Numbered from the stretch's first letter, positions 1-10,384 are shown. The stretch: DNA of 64,000 bases from Notolepis coatsorum (GCA_963971535.1 OZ020598.1:94279378-94343377), one strand, 5' to 3'. Notes: generated from the sequence alone by a model not told the origin. Program-made: numbers and translations.

Positions 1-571
1 CAATACAATTAAAAAAGTTATAGCCCTGCAAAAAAGGGGAACTTCTCCATAGACAAATAGAGCTGGCGAGGAATGATAAATTATGAATTTAACCATGGCG
101 ATCAAAGTGTTAAATGCCAGTTTGTGTGATGGCATCACAAATTATTGTTAAAAAAAACAGACAAAAAGTTAAATATTTTCAATATATCAAATGCAAAGTA
201 CATTTTCACGGGGGGATTATTACAGGCTAGGCATGTGTCAATGATTAGCAACAACACAGATTTTGATGGATTTTTTGTAATGTCAGATTTAACAGATTTA
301 ACTCTTTTCAGAAAAGTGGGAGTATTTCATTTTGTATCTGACATTACAAAAAATCTAAAAAAAATAAATGGTTATGATCAGGGCTGAAGTTGAATTAAAG
401 ATTTATGACTGTTTAGACTGCATTAACACTGGCCTGGCCTGCTTCTAAGTTCAGTGGCCTGACTGCAAAAAATAATTTATTTTTTTGCTTTTCTGTAAAT
501 GTTTTCAAGTACCACCAGCAGTACCACCAAGTACCACTAGTGGTACGCGTACCACAGTTTGAGAACCACTG
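1..571. mobile_element. Right end of a hAT-type DNA transposon relic
   Basis: The AT-rich stretch ends at 555-571 with CAGTTTGAGAACCACTG. This is the inverse of the CAGTGGTTCTCAAA type of hAT terminal repeat. The left terminus lies outside the window, so the length and the target duplication cannot be checked. The 80-codon open frame at 145-387 resembles no transposase I know and is probably chance. Seen: the terminus. Inferred: that the whole 571 bp belongs to one element. Confidence 0.45.
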
Positions 572-767
572 CTGTAGAACATTGTCATCTTAGCGTGACG
601 TCTTATTTAGTAGTGTCATACATTCCTTAGATTTTTATATATTTGTATATATTTAGATATCATTTGTTTGTGTGTTAATGTTGTTGCGTTTCCTCGGTTG
701 GTACGTCTTGCTATGTTTTAATTGTATTATGTTTTAATTGTAATGTATATGTTGTAATGTTTTAATG

Positions 768-1138
768 TTGCCTCCCCAACCACCTCTTGCTCCTCCAGTC
801 GAAGCCTTCCCTGCCTCGTGAAAGAAGAGCTCTACTCCCGCAGGAGATGGAAACAAGTCCAGTATATGGCAGACCTATTCTGGAAATGATGGACGCAGGA
901 ATATCTACCTCAGCTCCAAGAGAGACAGAAGTGGACACAAGTGTCACGCAACTTCGCTGAGGGAGACGTCGTCCTGATCATCGACGACTCTGCCCCCCGC
1001 AACTCCTGGGTCCTGGCCAGGGTCATCGAGGTGGTTCCTGACCAGCACAGGCTTGTGCGTCGGGTCCATGTCAAGACAAAGACGACCATTTTAGATAGAC
1101 CTATCACTAAGGTCTGTCTTCTCCAAGAGGCTGCCTGA
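768..1138 (+). pseudogene. BEL/Pao retrotransposon fragment: C-terminal end of pol
   Basis: The frame at 941-1138 encodes 65 residues typical of the domain after the integrase in BEL/Pao polyproteins (DUF5641 type). They run from an FAEGDVVLIIDD stretch, through a RVIEVVPD block, to a final DRPITKVCLL block. Upstream sequence from about 768 carries the preceding [18 protein letters not shown] part, which is interrupted by a stop and frameshift near 870-890. No LTR is recognisable. The scrap is on the plus strand, opposite to the two Pao elements further right. Confidence 0.75.
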
Positions 1139-1244
1139 GGCGGTGGTAAAGACCGTCCTCCTATGGTGTGCCATGTACTAGTGACCTCTGGCACCAGGTA
1201 TTGGTTAAATCCCGCAGCGGAGACACTTTTCAGTTGAAATGGTG

Positions 1245-2280
1245 TTTTGATTGATTGAATAGTTTATTGGTTTAGAATGGAAAAATCACACATATACATT
1301 GGATCACAATATGAAAACAGGTATACATTTTCTCCATTTACCAATAGGATTTCATAAAAAACACAATAAAGCCATAGGCTTGTTTCCATTGTGGTCCTTC
1401 ATCATTGGTGTCAGTGGATTTATGTACTGGTGTGTGGACGTGGGTGTTTGTAGTGTCTGTATGTCAGGATGTGTGGTATAAAAACAAAAAAATACATACA
1501 ATAATATTCCATTTTATAGACAATAAAAGAATAAAAAAGGAACAACACATATTAAAACCCTTTTTTCACTACTCCCAGCTTCTGCTACTTATGATCCACC
1601 TCTTTATAGCTAATTTAAAAGTGGAGAAGGGGCTTATGGTCTTCAACTCCATTGGTAGGCTATTCCATTGTACTGCTGCTGAATATAGGAATGCGTTTTG
1701 GCCAATTTTCCTATTGCATCTCACTGGGACGATGTCTGTAGGGCTCCCCCTGGTGGCGTGTCCGTGTACATCCCTTACCATGTTAAAATATCCACTGAGG
1801 TACTGAGGGACAGTATTCCCGAGTATCCTATGTGTTATGTTGAGTTTTATTTGAGAGACCCTCTCCTCAACCCTGAGCCATTTGAGGCTGTTAAAATGTG
1901 TCTGTGTAAGGTGAGTCCTGGGATGGAGTTTTAAAATCATTCTAACTAATTTGTTCTGAGCTGTCTGTAGCCTACCTTTCAGTGCTACTGTGATGCCAGT
2001 GTACCAGGAGGAGCATGCATAGTCATAATGACATTGGATCAGTGCCCCTGCCAGGACTTCCATTGCTGACCTGTTAATATAGGTGGACACTCTACCGAGA
2101 AATTTTATTCTCTGATTGATCTTTGTGACCACCTTTTGTGCCATGCTCACCCCTGATAAGGTGTTGTCCAAAATACATCCTAAGTATGTGACTTCCTCCT
2201 TTGCTGTTAACTCGATATCTCCTACCACTACCTTGAACCCAGGTGTTTGGTTTGGATCATTGTGTTTTAGTAGTTAGTAA
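1245..2280 (-). mobile_element. LINE-E copy, 5'-truncated: reverse transcriptase C-terminus and 3'UTR
   Basis: The open frame 2228-1569 (minus strand, 219 aa) matches the last half of a LINE ORF2: a VTYLGCILDNTLSG block after the RT core, a thumb-like region with HYDYACSSWY, and a terminal FLYSAAVQWNSLP motif. It is collinear with the longer copy at 54190-55690. Both share the 3'UTR phrase 'gcttrtttccattgtggtcctt' (here about 1378-1400). The 3' end, at low coordinates, runs into a short gattgatt-type tail near 1245. The RT catalytic motifs are absent because the copy is 5'-truncated. Confidence 0.82.
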
Positions 2281-2309
2281 TTGTCTCTAGATTAGAAGGA
2301 CAATTAGGG

Positions 2310-2801
2310 AGGGCGGTTAGGTGGTCGAGCGGAGATTGCGTTCGTCACCAGCCCCGGAGCTGTGAGCTTGGTTCGCCTGTTCGAATCCAGCTCACAGCTC
2401 CGGGGTTGTCACCAGCTTGGCTGGCCGTCTGCACTGATACAATTGGCTGTATCAGAGGGTGGGAGAAGCTGGCGGGGTGGGTCCGGGTCGTTGTAAACAG
2501 CGACTCCTACAGTTCGGTCGGGGCGCCTGCTAAGCGCGGATTGGACGTGAGGGGGATAGTGTGGTCCTCCCACACGCTACGCCCTCTCAATGAGAATCCG
2601 CGCTGCCAGGTGAAAAGAAGCGGTGATTGGCTGGACGTGTGTCGGAGGAAGCACGTGGTAGCCTCCACTCTCCCAAATGATCTGACTGTGGGGGGTAAAG
2701 CGCAGCGACCAGGAAGGGACTGGGAATTGGCATACGACTAACATTGGGATGGGAGAAAATCGGAGGAAAATGGAGGAAAAAAAAAAAAAAAAAAAAAAAA
2801 A
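2310..2801 (+). mobile_element. tRNA-derived SINE, intact copy with 14-bp target duplication
   Basis: The head contains a perfect pol III A box (TGGTCGAGCGG, about 2332) and a B box (GTTCGAATCC, about 2380). A SINE body of about 350 bp follows, with the phrase 'aggtgaaaagaagcggtgattgg', then a tail beginning 'gggatgggagaaaatcgg' and a poly-A run to 2801. The 14-bp sequence aaggacaattaggg flanks both sides (2296-2309 and 2802-2815), as expected for LINE-mobilised insertion. Two further copies of the family lie at 2932-3409 and 36271-36736, both inverted. Confidence 0.88.
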
Positions 2802-2931
2802 AAGGACAATTAGGGGTCGGTGTAAGAGCCAAAGCTATATATTTAGGTTATTGTATTATATGAATGTTTAATATTGATTGGATTTAGATAAAGTCATTGA
2901 ACCGTCGTACTTGTCATAGAACATTCTAGAG

Positions 2932-3409
2932 CGTTTCTTTTTTGGATCCACTTTTTCTCCCATTTTCAATTTTTCTCCCATCCCAATTTCGTATCATCCA
3001 ATTCAACCCTCCCCTGTCTCGAACGCTGTTTCATGCCTCCCACAAGCCGGCTGTAATGTGGACGAAGCCATACATTGCACGAGTCCCCTCCGGTACTCGA
3101 GGTAGCAGCCGTCGCTCGCATCTTTTCACCTGCGCAGCGCGATCTTTCAGTGTCAGGGGTCTGCGCTTTGGAGGGACGCCGCCCCCGTCGCTTCCTGATT
3201 CTACTGCGCAGGCGCACCAACCGACCTGTAGGAGTCGCTGTCCACAACGTCCGATCCCCAACCATCAGTTTTCCCACCCTCTAATACTGCCAATTGTATT
3301 AGTACGGACGACCAGCCAAACTGAAAACAATGTGGAGAGCTGGGCTTGAAACCAGCGTCTCCAGCATTGGTGGTGAGTGCCTTGCCCACTGCACCACCTA
3401 GTCGCCCCC
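2932..3409 (-). mobile_element. tRNA-derived SINE, inverted copy inside the palindrome
   Basis: This is the reverse complement of the family at 2310-2801. It has the shared 'ctgtaggagtcgctgtccacaacgtcc' body, the 'ctcccatcccaattt' tail on the left, and the tRNA-like head ending at gcaccacctagtcgccccc on the right. The target duplication acattctagag (11 bp) sits at 2921-2931 and 3410-3420. It inserted at the centre of the foldback, so it is younger than the foldback. Confidence 0.87.
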
Positions 3410-3540
3410 ACATTCTAGAGAGTTTGAACTTTCTAGAACATAGAACATTCAGGAACCACAGTATTACGACGGTTCAATGACTATCTAAATCCAATCAATA
3501 TTAAACATTCATATAATACAATAACCTATATATAGTATAT

Positions 3541-3846
3541 ATAGAACCAGGTTAACTGTGTCCTGGCTGTAGTAGCCATATCTTACTATGCTCGCTCATG
3601 CCTGTATTTTTTATGTCCGTTCTATTTGCCATATCTTACTATGCTCGCTAAACTATTTTTACTATTTGTGTTACTGAAAACTGTAAGCGGAGAGCCTATT
3701 GGGATGCTAGATCCTAATGTGAAACACTGTGATTCTACCTGTCTATCTTTTTATGCCTGTATTTTTTACTGTTGTGAAGCACTTTGAACTGCAACCTCTG
3801 TATGAAAAGTGCTATACAAATAAAGTTATTATTATTATTATTATTA
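3541..3846 (+). mobile_element. L2/Maui-like LINE 3' tail with (ATT)n end
   Basis: The sequence ends 'gtgaagcactttgaactgcaacctctgtatgaaaagtgctatacaaataaagttatt', then an ATT microsatellite at 3823-3846. This combination of a 'gtgctatacaaataaag' hairpin-like end and ATT repeats is typical of L2-type LINE 3' ends in fish. No coding part remains. It sits inside the right arm of the foldback element and therefore inserted after it. Confidence 0.6.
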
Positions 3847-3987
3847 TATATAGCTTTGGCTCTTATCCCACTTTCGGGATAAGACAGGATTGGTACCATG
3901 GCAGGTGAGGGCCGACGATCCACTCCACTGGTCAAATTACTTACTTGTGAGTAGTACGTCCGTTGATAAAGAAAAGCAATGTCCACA

Positions 3988-4094
3988 GCCGCTCCAGTCC
4001 AAAGTAAAGATATCCAAATGGTTTATTTGCAAAGTCTTTCTTTATAGCAGTGGTCCTAAATCTACTTTCCTAAATATTCCTGTCACTACTACAA
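3988..4094. repeat. 107-bp direct repeat, left copy, beyond the 3' side of the RNGTT retrocopy
   Basis: This is about 94% identical, without gaps, to 7418-7524 and in the same orientation. On the minus strand (the sense strand of the retrocopy) it contains AATAAA (complement of tttatt at 4022-4027). Its left flank is unrelated to the left flank of the other copy. Confidence 0.75.
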
Positions 4095-4107
4095 GCTACG
4101 GCTAATG

Positions 4108-4246
4108 GACCATATTCACATGGCAGTCACCTCGCTCCCATGTCATGCTCAGGCCGGGACTTCTTTCCACCCTGTTACCAACCTTGGGTGGGAATCCCAA
4201 CCGGAGCATGACACAAGAGCAAAATGAATGCCGTGTGAATATGGTC
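4108..4246. mobile_element. Small inverted-repeat (MITE-like) element
   Basis: About 46 bp at each end form an imperfect inverted repeat, gaccatattcaca...gagcatgac type. Flanking aatg on both sides (4104-4107 and 4247-4250) may be a 4-bp target duplication. One arm of the same family recurs at 49325-49372. It lies between the left 107-bp repeat and the 3' flank of the RNGTT retrocopy. Confidence 0.6.
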
Positions 4247-5069
4247 AATGGGTTCATTGCAGTCAAACAATTTCCTTTGAAGAGGTCTTCAGATAAAAGG
4301 TCTTCAGATAATAGGGCCTGCGAGGGCAGTAAAAGGTTTAAGGAGGCTTCGCAAACGTCTCTTTCTCTGGAGGGGAGGATAGAGCTGGTGACGCGGTCAT
4401 GAATATTATACACACTGCTACTATGGTACAGTCCAGAAGGACCCCGGGTCCTGTGCTATGGTACGGGCCGGCCCTGCGCTACGGTGTGGCACGGTTGGGC
4501 TTCTTTGGAGGGGGAGGTGGCAACAGCTCAGCGTCCGGATCTGGGGGGTGTTTCCAGCTCAGTGCTGCCTGCACTCCCTGCGCATGGCGGTCCAGAAACT
4601 CAAAGAGGATTTCCTTAGTGACGGGATGCTTGATACTGTTGCACACAGCCACGGCTGTGTCGTAGGCGTTGGGGAAGCTCTTGTCTATCCTCTGCTTCAT
4701 GAACACCCAGGTGTCGTTGACAAAGGTGCATTCGATGATCTTGTTGTCATACAGTTCCAGCTCCTTAGTGGCCTTCATCTGTGCAAAGTAGGGCTGGGCG
4801 ATATGGCCTAAATATGATATCACGATATTTTCTGACCTTTCGGCGATACACGATACGCATCACGATGTTTTTCTTTTTTTCCCCCAAACAATTCATTATG
4901 AGGCTTACCAAGACAGTATTTGAGTTTGCAAGCTAACATTAAAGACAAAATAAAATACCCATGCATTTAGCATTTTTATATTATATATTAGATTTAGATT
5001 ATTGGATTATTAGATTATATATTGCATATATTTAGCAATGAGATATTATATGATTTAGATACGAAATAT

Positions 5070-5213
5070 GATGAATTGAAAATGGGGGACCCTGATGTAA
5101 ACAAGACGAAAGTCTTTCTCTGGTCTGCATCCTCCAGTCCACTGTTGACTGTTGTTGTATTGAGCTGTACTGTATTGTACCTATGCTGCAATCTGTTAAT
5201 AACGTTTATATTC
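5070..5213 (+). mobile_element. LINE-C 3' end nested in the hAT element
   Basis: The segment begins gatgaattgaaaatggggg and ends with ctgcaatctgttaataacg. It matches the 3'UTR of LINE-C at 46981-47040, 47977-48110 and 50464-50600. The tail is degenerate compared with those copies. Confidence 0.72.
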
Positions 5214-5482
5214 ATTCAGTCGGCAAACAGAATCAGTTTGATTGACAGTCGCGTCTGCCAATTACGTCACATCGCTTGCACCCGCCCTGCTGTTCTTAGC
5301 ACCAATCGGCATGCGCGTATTAATTTTTTACTTCCGCTATTGGAGAGCTCAATGAAAACAACAATGGCAGCGGTAGCTCGCCGCGGCAGACTTTTACCTT
5401 TTAGCTCTGCAGAATGACTAAACGACTGGAGGCATAATGATTTTACTGTAACGGATGTTATAATAAAAGCATTTCCATACAT

Positions 5483-5525
5483 CTGTCTGATTGAAAACGT
5501 TATTAACAGACCGCAGAATGGGCAC
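5483..5525 (-). mobile_element. Short inverted LINE-C 3' end
   Basis: 'gattgaaaacgttattaacagaccgcagaatgggcacaa' is the complement of the last 40 bp of the LINE-C 3'UTR. With 5070-5213 it gives the hAT element an internal inverted pair of LINE ends. Confidence 0.55.
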
Positions 5526-7417
5526 AACGGAGTCAGCACGGGCTGAGATATGAACGGCTAATGCTTGCTATATCTAGGTCGACCTCGGTCGTTGCTATGT
5601 AAATACGCTGATGTTATTGAAAGTGTAACTATATAACGTCAATGCCACAAAACGAATGCCTTTGTTATCATAAGTAGTAACTTTTGATGCAGTAGTGTGT
5701 GTGGGGCGGCGCTGTTCAAAAGTGTCAACGTGTGGACCAGATTGACGCAACACAAGCCTCTTGGGCAAAACATCACGATATCCACGATACGTTTAAAAAG
5801 TGTATCGTTAATGAACTGTACCCGATATTTATATAATATCGTCATATCGCCCAGCCCTAGTGCAAAGGGCTTGTCACATCTGCCAACGTAGAGCAAGCCA
5901 ACAGTCTGGGGGAGCAACCCTTCGCCTCCGATCTTGGTGATCTTCAGGCGGAAGTCTACAGAGTTTTGACTTGGGGGCTTCCACTTCAGGATGTCATCAC
6001 ATCTCCCCGCTTTGTATTTCCCGCACGGCTGGAAGATGAGCCTGTCCACTTCATGGCTGACCTGCGCTGTGAAGCTGCCTCCGAGTAGCTTGCGTGATGC
6101 ATGAATGTCGAAGAATGGCTTGTTTTGGACACTGAAGGGCTCCTTCGTCTTGTCGATCTGTCCCGTCTTCATTTTCCCCATCCGGGGAGAAATGATCTCC
6201 TTCTCTATGCATGAGAGCCGGATATTGAAATCACACTGACCGACCGGCTGCCCATTGAACTTGACAATGTCATGGATCAGGTAGCGTGGGACTGGTTGAC
6301 CGTTCACCTTGTCCACAATCATCTCACCGTCCAGTAGAGTGTTTGATAAGTGGACGCGTAGATCTTTCCGGAAGGGGAATTCTAGATTGGCTATGTGGAA
6401 GATTGTGTTGTCTCTGTCAACCATGAATACTTCATTCTTTCCATTGATCAGCATCATGTACCGTGTTCCGTCAGCCTTCCAGCTGACCTTGTATGGGTTC
6501 TGTTCCAAAAGCCGAAGGTTCCCCCGATCCATGGAGACGGGGTGCGCTCCGGGAAAGCCGCTCCTTTCCCACTCTGCCAACTCCTGACACTTGGCTTGAA
6601 CCGATCCCAGTTTGGGCTGTGTGGTGATCTGTGTGATACCTTTCACTGTGACTCCTTCCAGGAAAACTGCACCCAGTTTTAGCCTCTCCTTCTTTCGCTT
6701 GCCAGGCGCCGACCCAGAGGAACTGGGACCCGACTCCTGGCCAATCACGTTGCCGTCGTCGTCGAAGCACCACTCCGGCAGTGTGGGGGCGGGGGGCGTG
6801 TCCTCCACATCTCCATAGCGACGGAAAAGCTCCATGAGGTAGTCTCCCTTGTAAATCCCCGGGGCTCGGGACTGGCCGAACGCAGCCACTGCTGCCTCCA
6901 CGCTCCAGTCCATCTTCTCCACCAGGTATGCGCATATGAGGAAGCCTGTCCGGTTGAAGCCATGTGTGCAGTGAACACCTATTAATCCTGTTGGATTCTT
7001 CTCCATGAAGTGTTCACATAGCCTGATAAACATTTCAGTTGTCTCTGTTGAAGGAGATTCTCTGTGGCCTTTACATTGGAGTTTCACATATTTGATGCCT
7101 TCTTTTTCAATCTCGCCGCGGTCATAAAACCGGGTAGTGTTTGTCAAATCGACAAGCAAACCCATTTTCACCTTTAGACTTTTTAAGTAGTTGGATAGCA
7201 TGCTTGGATGAAACCTATTCTCTTCTTGCACTTTGTCATCATATCTGGGACCCAACATAGTTTTCATTGGCAGGAATTTACCTGCTACAGGTTGTCCTCT
7301 TCTAGGACAATTACGCCACAGAGGGGGAGGCCCGGGGTGTGACATGATGTGCTGGGGGGCTTCTGTGCAGTGAAACGTTATTCGAAAACCAATGGAACGT
7401 TATTCGGCTGGGCACTA

Positions 7418-7524
7418 GCCGCTCCAGTGCAAAGTAAAGATATCCAAATGGTTTATTTGCAAAGTCTTTCTTTACAAAAGTGGTCCTAAATCTACTTTCC
7501 TAAATATTCCTGTTCCTACTACAA
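7418..7524. repeat. 107-bp direct repeat, right copy, upstream of the RNGTT retrocopy
   Basis: This is the same length as 3988-4094 with about six substitutions and no indels. The AATAAA complement is at 7452-7457. It begins 72 bp upstream of the retrocopy start codon (7345, minus strand). Small actactacaa repeats follow on the right. At 107 bp it is far too long for an ordinary LINE-generated target duplication. Confidence 0.75.
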
Positions 7525-7862
7525 ATACTACTACAAGTTACAAGTACTACTACAAGGTAAGAAAACTGTATTTTCCCAGTCTCCAAAATTACTGCCGACT
7601 CGACACATGAAAATTCCTTCGTAATGTGAAAGCCGTAAATCCACGTGCTGGCTCCTGGCTTCAGTCTATTGTTGAGCCCAAAACTGCCGTTCTTCTTCTT
7701 CTTCTTATTTGAATTTCTGGCAGTGTAGACGCATCGTGGCGTATTACTGCCCTCCGCAATTCTTTTTATGGGCTCTTCTTCTTCTTCTTCACCTTCTTCT
7801 TCTTCTTCTTCTACTGGACCCCGTCATCAACTACATTGTCCATTGGAGTGCAGCTAATGCTG
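7525..7862. other. No gene: unassigned sequence and CTT microsatellite
   Basis: There is unique-looking sequence to about 7690, then interrupted (CTT)n at about 7691-7705 and 7771-7821. Between them lies 'gaatttctggcagtgtagacgcatcgtggcgtatt', which may be the 3'UTR of the gag-like LINE to the right. Confidence 0.4.
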
Positions 7863-9018
7863 CTACTTCCTGTCTGAGCCCCCCTCCGCGGGACCCTCCT
7901 TGCCCCCTGCGATCTTATTCTGGGCTGCTTTGTCCCTCTCAGCCCCCTCAGCCAATTCGCTATACACCACCTCCCAGTCCAGACCTTCCAATCCCAGATG
8001 TTGAACCGCTATCCTAACAATCATCTTCACCATCGCTGTTTTACCCTTAGCCTCTGCCATACCAGTAACTACCCCTGCCACGAAGGCCACAATACCTAAT
8101 TTCTCCTCCCTTCCCCTCTCTCTTTCCACCTGCTCTACCCTCTCTGCCAACTGCCCTCCTTCAACCCCCTGCACCCTTTCTTGGCTGCCCTGTCCTACCC
8201 TGCTAACCGCCTCAGCATACGACAACTTACCCTCCCTTCTCACACTCCGATCCGCGACCTCCTTCTTCATCACCTCACACCCCCTAAACGCTACACTATG
8301 CTCCCCACCACAACTACAGCACATCGGCTTCACTCCCTCTCCACACTTCCCATATTCATGTTCCCCGCCACACCTAGCGCACCTCCGCCCCTTCCTACAC
8401 GTGGTAGCTATATGGCCAAACTCCTGGCACCTATAGCACCTAAGAGGATTCTGAACAAATTCCCTAACCCTATACAGAGTGTTAGAGCGGAAGCCTGGGC
8501 TAGCAACTCAGGCCTCTCTAATTCAACTTTCAGACGCACGCCTGCTGATGAAGATGTAGTGGATGGTGCTCTGTCTAGACCCTTTCCCTTCTACGACGCC
8601 GGATGCACTGTCTTCAGGCCTGACCTCATCTTGGTGCTTCCTAGACTCCGCTGTACGCTTATGCACCTCCTCCATCCATGTGCCAGCCTTTACTGTGAAG
8701 TTGGAAAATGTGTCAGCCTTCGGCGTGAACCATTCATCCTGATCTTTCTTCCTCTCCTCTTCTGAGGTCTAGCTTAGGTTTTTGCTTAGTGCCGCCTGGA
8801 CTGAAGTATTAAGCGCACAGAACTCTCCGAGCAGACTGTTCTACCAATCCTGTCTGTACACCTTCCAAGTTACCGTCGTCGTCGTCCTCCATTAATTGAT
8901 TCATCTTCTTCATGTGACCAGTTAGATGACCTAACTTAGCCTTCCTTTTATTAATGACATCACGGACCTTTTCCTCATGGACCTTTTGTGTCCTCTCCAC
9001 CTTCTTAGGTTTCGACAT
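7863..9018 (-). pseudogene. LINE ORF1, gag-like with CCHC zinc knuckles, frameshifted
   Basis: On the minus strand a start at 9018 opens 69 codons rich in lysine. A stop near 8809 and further frame changes follow. From about 8500 the frame shows three successive cysteine clusters: CYRCQEFGHIATTC (CX2CX4HX4C), CARCGGEHEYGKC and CCSCGGEHSVAFRGC. The last open part (8333-7863) is an acidic/basic tail. Two or three zinc knuckles after a central domain are typical of ORF1 in I/Jockey-like LINEs, where the protein binds the element RNA. No ORF2 follows, so the copy is internally deleted or 3'-decayed. Confidence 0.72.
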
Positions 9019-9054
9019 TTTGTTGTTATCCTTCTTTCAGCGCTCCAGTAGTTC

Positions 9055-9237
9055 GTGTTGTTCCTTTTTCCTCTTGGAAAAAGCATCTTGAAGCTGTCAG
9101 AAGTGGGACAGTGGCGGTACGTAGATACTGCAACAAATCTTGACGCTGACCACGCGTTGAGAGGACTCAATGTGGAATCATTCCTGCGCAATGAGACTTG
9201 GATACAGGGGCCGGAATTCATGTCAAAAAAATTATAA
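9055..9237 (+). pseudogene. BEL/Pao RNase H-region scrap
   Basis: A 60-codon frame contains WRYVDTATNLDADHALRGL and then GPEFM. These are the order and spacing of the conserved end of the Pao RNase H domain (compare WRYVDTKHNPADVITRG in the Pao1 pol of this window). No other part of the element is adjacent. The N-terminal 20 residues do not fit. Confidence 0.6.
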
Positions 9238-9702
9238 AAAAATTTGTTCACAGGTTAATATTCCCTCACAATGCACAACACAGCTACTCGCTAATACGCA
9301 ACCTAACGTCCGGTCCCGGCGGTCCGTCCTCCTATATCTCCCGGGGGGAAACACCCCCAGCTAACTTAGACAGAGCGACAGACGGTCACCTCTGGTGTGG
9401 GGGGCCAAGCGATTGTCGTTGAGCGACAGACGATCGCATCGCCAGGCGACGTCGGTCGCTCGCCGTGTGCGGACCACTTTAGATGTATACAGAGTCATGC
9501 ACACCTCCTCCTGGGAATTTCTTTTGGCCATTTTTTTATTGATGAAAACGCATAATATGGTTTTTACCTATACATTCGAATCAGCAGTTCAGCACCTGCA
9601 CTGTTGGTGGGTGAGCCTAGTAAAGGATGTCGCATTGCGTTCATCTTCAATGAATGGACCAATGCAATAGTCTACCAAAGCCCCCCCTCTCTCTCTATAT
9701 AT

Positions 9703-9704
<2 letters not shown>
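9238..9704. other. No recognised gene
   Basis: A mixed, fairly GC-rich stretch includes short repeated 'gcgacagacg' phrases at 9376-9432. I see no coding or element signature. Confidence 0.3.

Positions 9705-9793
<89 letters not shown>
9705..9793. repeat. (CA)n microsatellite
   Basis: About 44 uninterrupted CA units. Confidence 0.98.
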
Positions 9794-9795
<2 letters not shown>

Positions 9796-9906
9796 CAGAA
9801 ACAAACATAGTATCAATGAGAGCATCAATAATACACCTGAGTGATGTCTAGTAAAAAAGATTTAAAATTTTTTTTTTGACCCCCCCCTTGGAATCATCCT
9901 AAGCTA

Positions 9907-9936
9907 CCCCCCCCCCCCCCCCCCCCCAGCTACGCC

Positions 9937-10016
<80 letters not shown>

Positions 10017-10140
10017 AGATATAGAGAGAGAGAGCGAGAGAGAGAGAGAGAGACAGAGAGAGGGGGGGTGAGAGAGATGAGGAAGGGGCAAGAGATAAAG
10101 AGAGCTGGGAGAGTGTGTGTGAGAGAGGGGGGGGGGCGGA
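9907..10140. repeat. Poly-C, (GT)n and (GA)n compound microsatellite
   Basis: A run of C at 9907-9927, (TG)n at 9940-10014, then interrupted GA to about 10135. Confidence 0.96.
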
Positions 10141-10384
10141 AGTGTGAGTCCTCAGCCCTTGTGTGGGTGAATGTAACACGTTCCTAACGTTTTCTTTCCC
10201 CTATTATTTCATGCACACTTTATTCATTGTTTTAAATTATTATTTTCTTTTAAGTTATTTTGTGCATCACTCTGTTTTGAATTTGATGCAAATTTGCAAT
10301 GCATGAGGGTCATCCTTTTGTGTTAAATGGCTGCACAAAGCAAGAATTTGTTGACTCATAAGAGTATTAAAACTTGGAACTTGA
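10141..10384. other. No recognised gene
   Basis: AT-rich sequence with no element signature seen. Confidence 0.3.

Larger units (their letters stand above)
2823..3866. repeat. Palindromic (foldback) element carrying two later insertions
   Basis: The left arm (about 2823-2931) and right arm (about 3421-3540 plus 3847-3866) are inverted copies. Examples are taagagccaaagctatata against its complement at 3847-3866, and the 'ttgtattatatgaatgtttaatattgattggattt' stretch (2851-2885) against 3480-3520. With the SINE (2932-3409) and the LINE tail (about 3541-3846) removed, the arms close to a palindrome of about 250 bp. Its centre is gagtttgaactt. It is probably a nonautonomous DNA transposon. No family was recognised and its own target duplication is not clear. 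Confidence 0.7.
4789..5859. mobile_element. Nonautonomous hAT transposon inside the RNGTT retrocopy
   Basis: The termini are tagggctgggcgatatg at 4789-4805 and its complement ending at 5859. They are flanked by a perfect 8-bp target duplication gtgcaaag (4781-4788 and 5860-5867), the hallmark of hAT insertion. The 1071 bp hold no transposase. Inside are a plus-strand LINE-C 3' end (5070-5213) and a shorter inverted one (5483-5525). Confidence 0.94.
4479..7345 (-). pseudogene. rngtt: mRNA capping enzyme (RNGTT) retrocopy, split by a hAT element
   Basis: RNGTT caps nascent RNA polymerase II transcripts in the nucleus. Its N-terminal RNA 5'-triphosphatase and C-terminal guanylyltransferase act in turn. 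The frame starts at 7345 and runs without introns. The triphosphatase P-loop [10 protein letters not shown] is at residues 125-134 (Cys126). The guanylyltransferase motif KADG is at 290-293, followed by the downstream OB-fold region and a proline-rich C-terminus (PPPPPKKP). Vertebrate RNGTT has many introns, so this is a processed copy. A hAT transposon (4789-5859) with 8-bp duplication gtgcaaag splits it near codon 495. Leaving out the transposon and one duplication copy, 1788 nt remain: 595 codons plus stop, with no other stop or frameshift and close to the usual length of about 597 aa. As it stands, the frame reads from codon 495 into the hAT terminus and stops at 5639. A 107-bp direct repeat flanks each side. 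No poly-A tail is visible. Confidence 0.93.

Noticed and set aside
5697..5891. Plus-strand small ORFs across the capping enzyme copy (also 6309-6818)
   Set aside because: They are antisense shadows of the RNGTT retrocopy with no independent signal.
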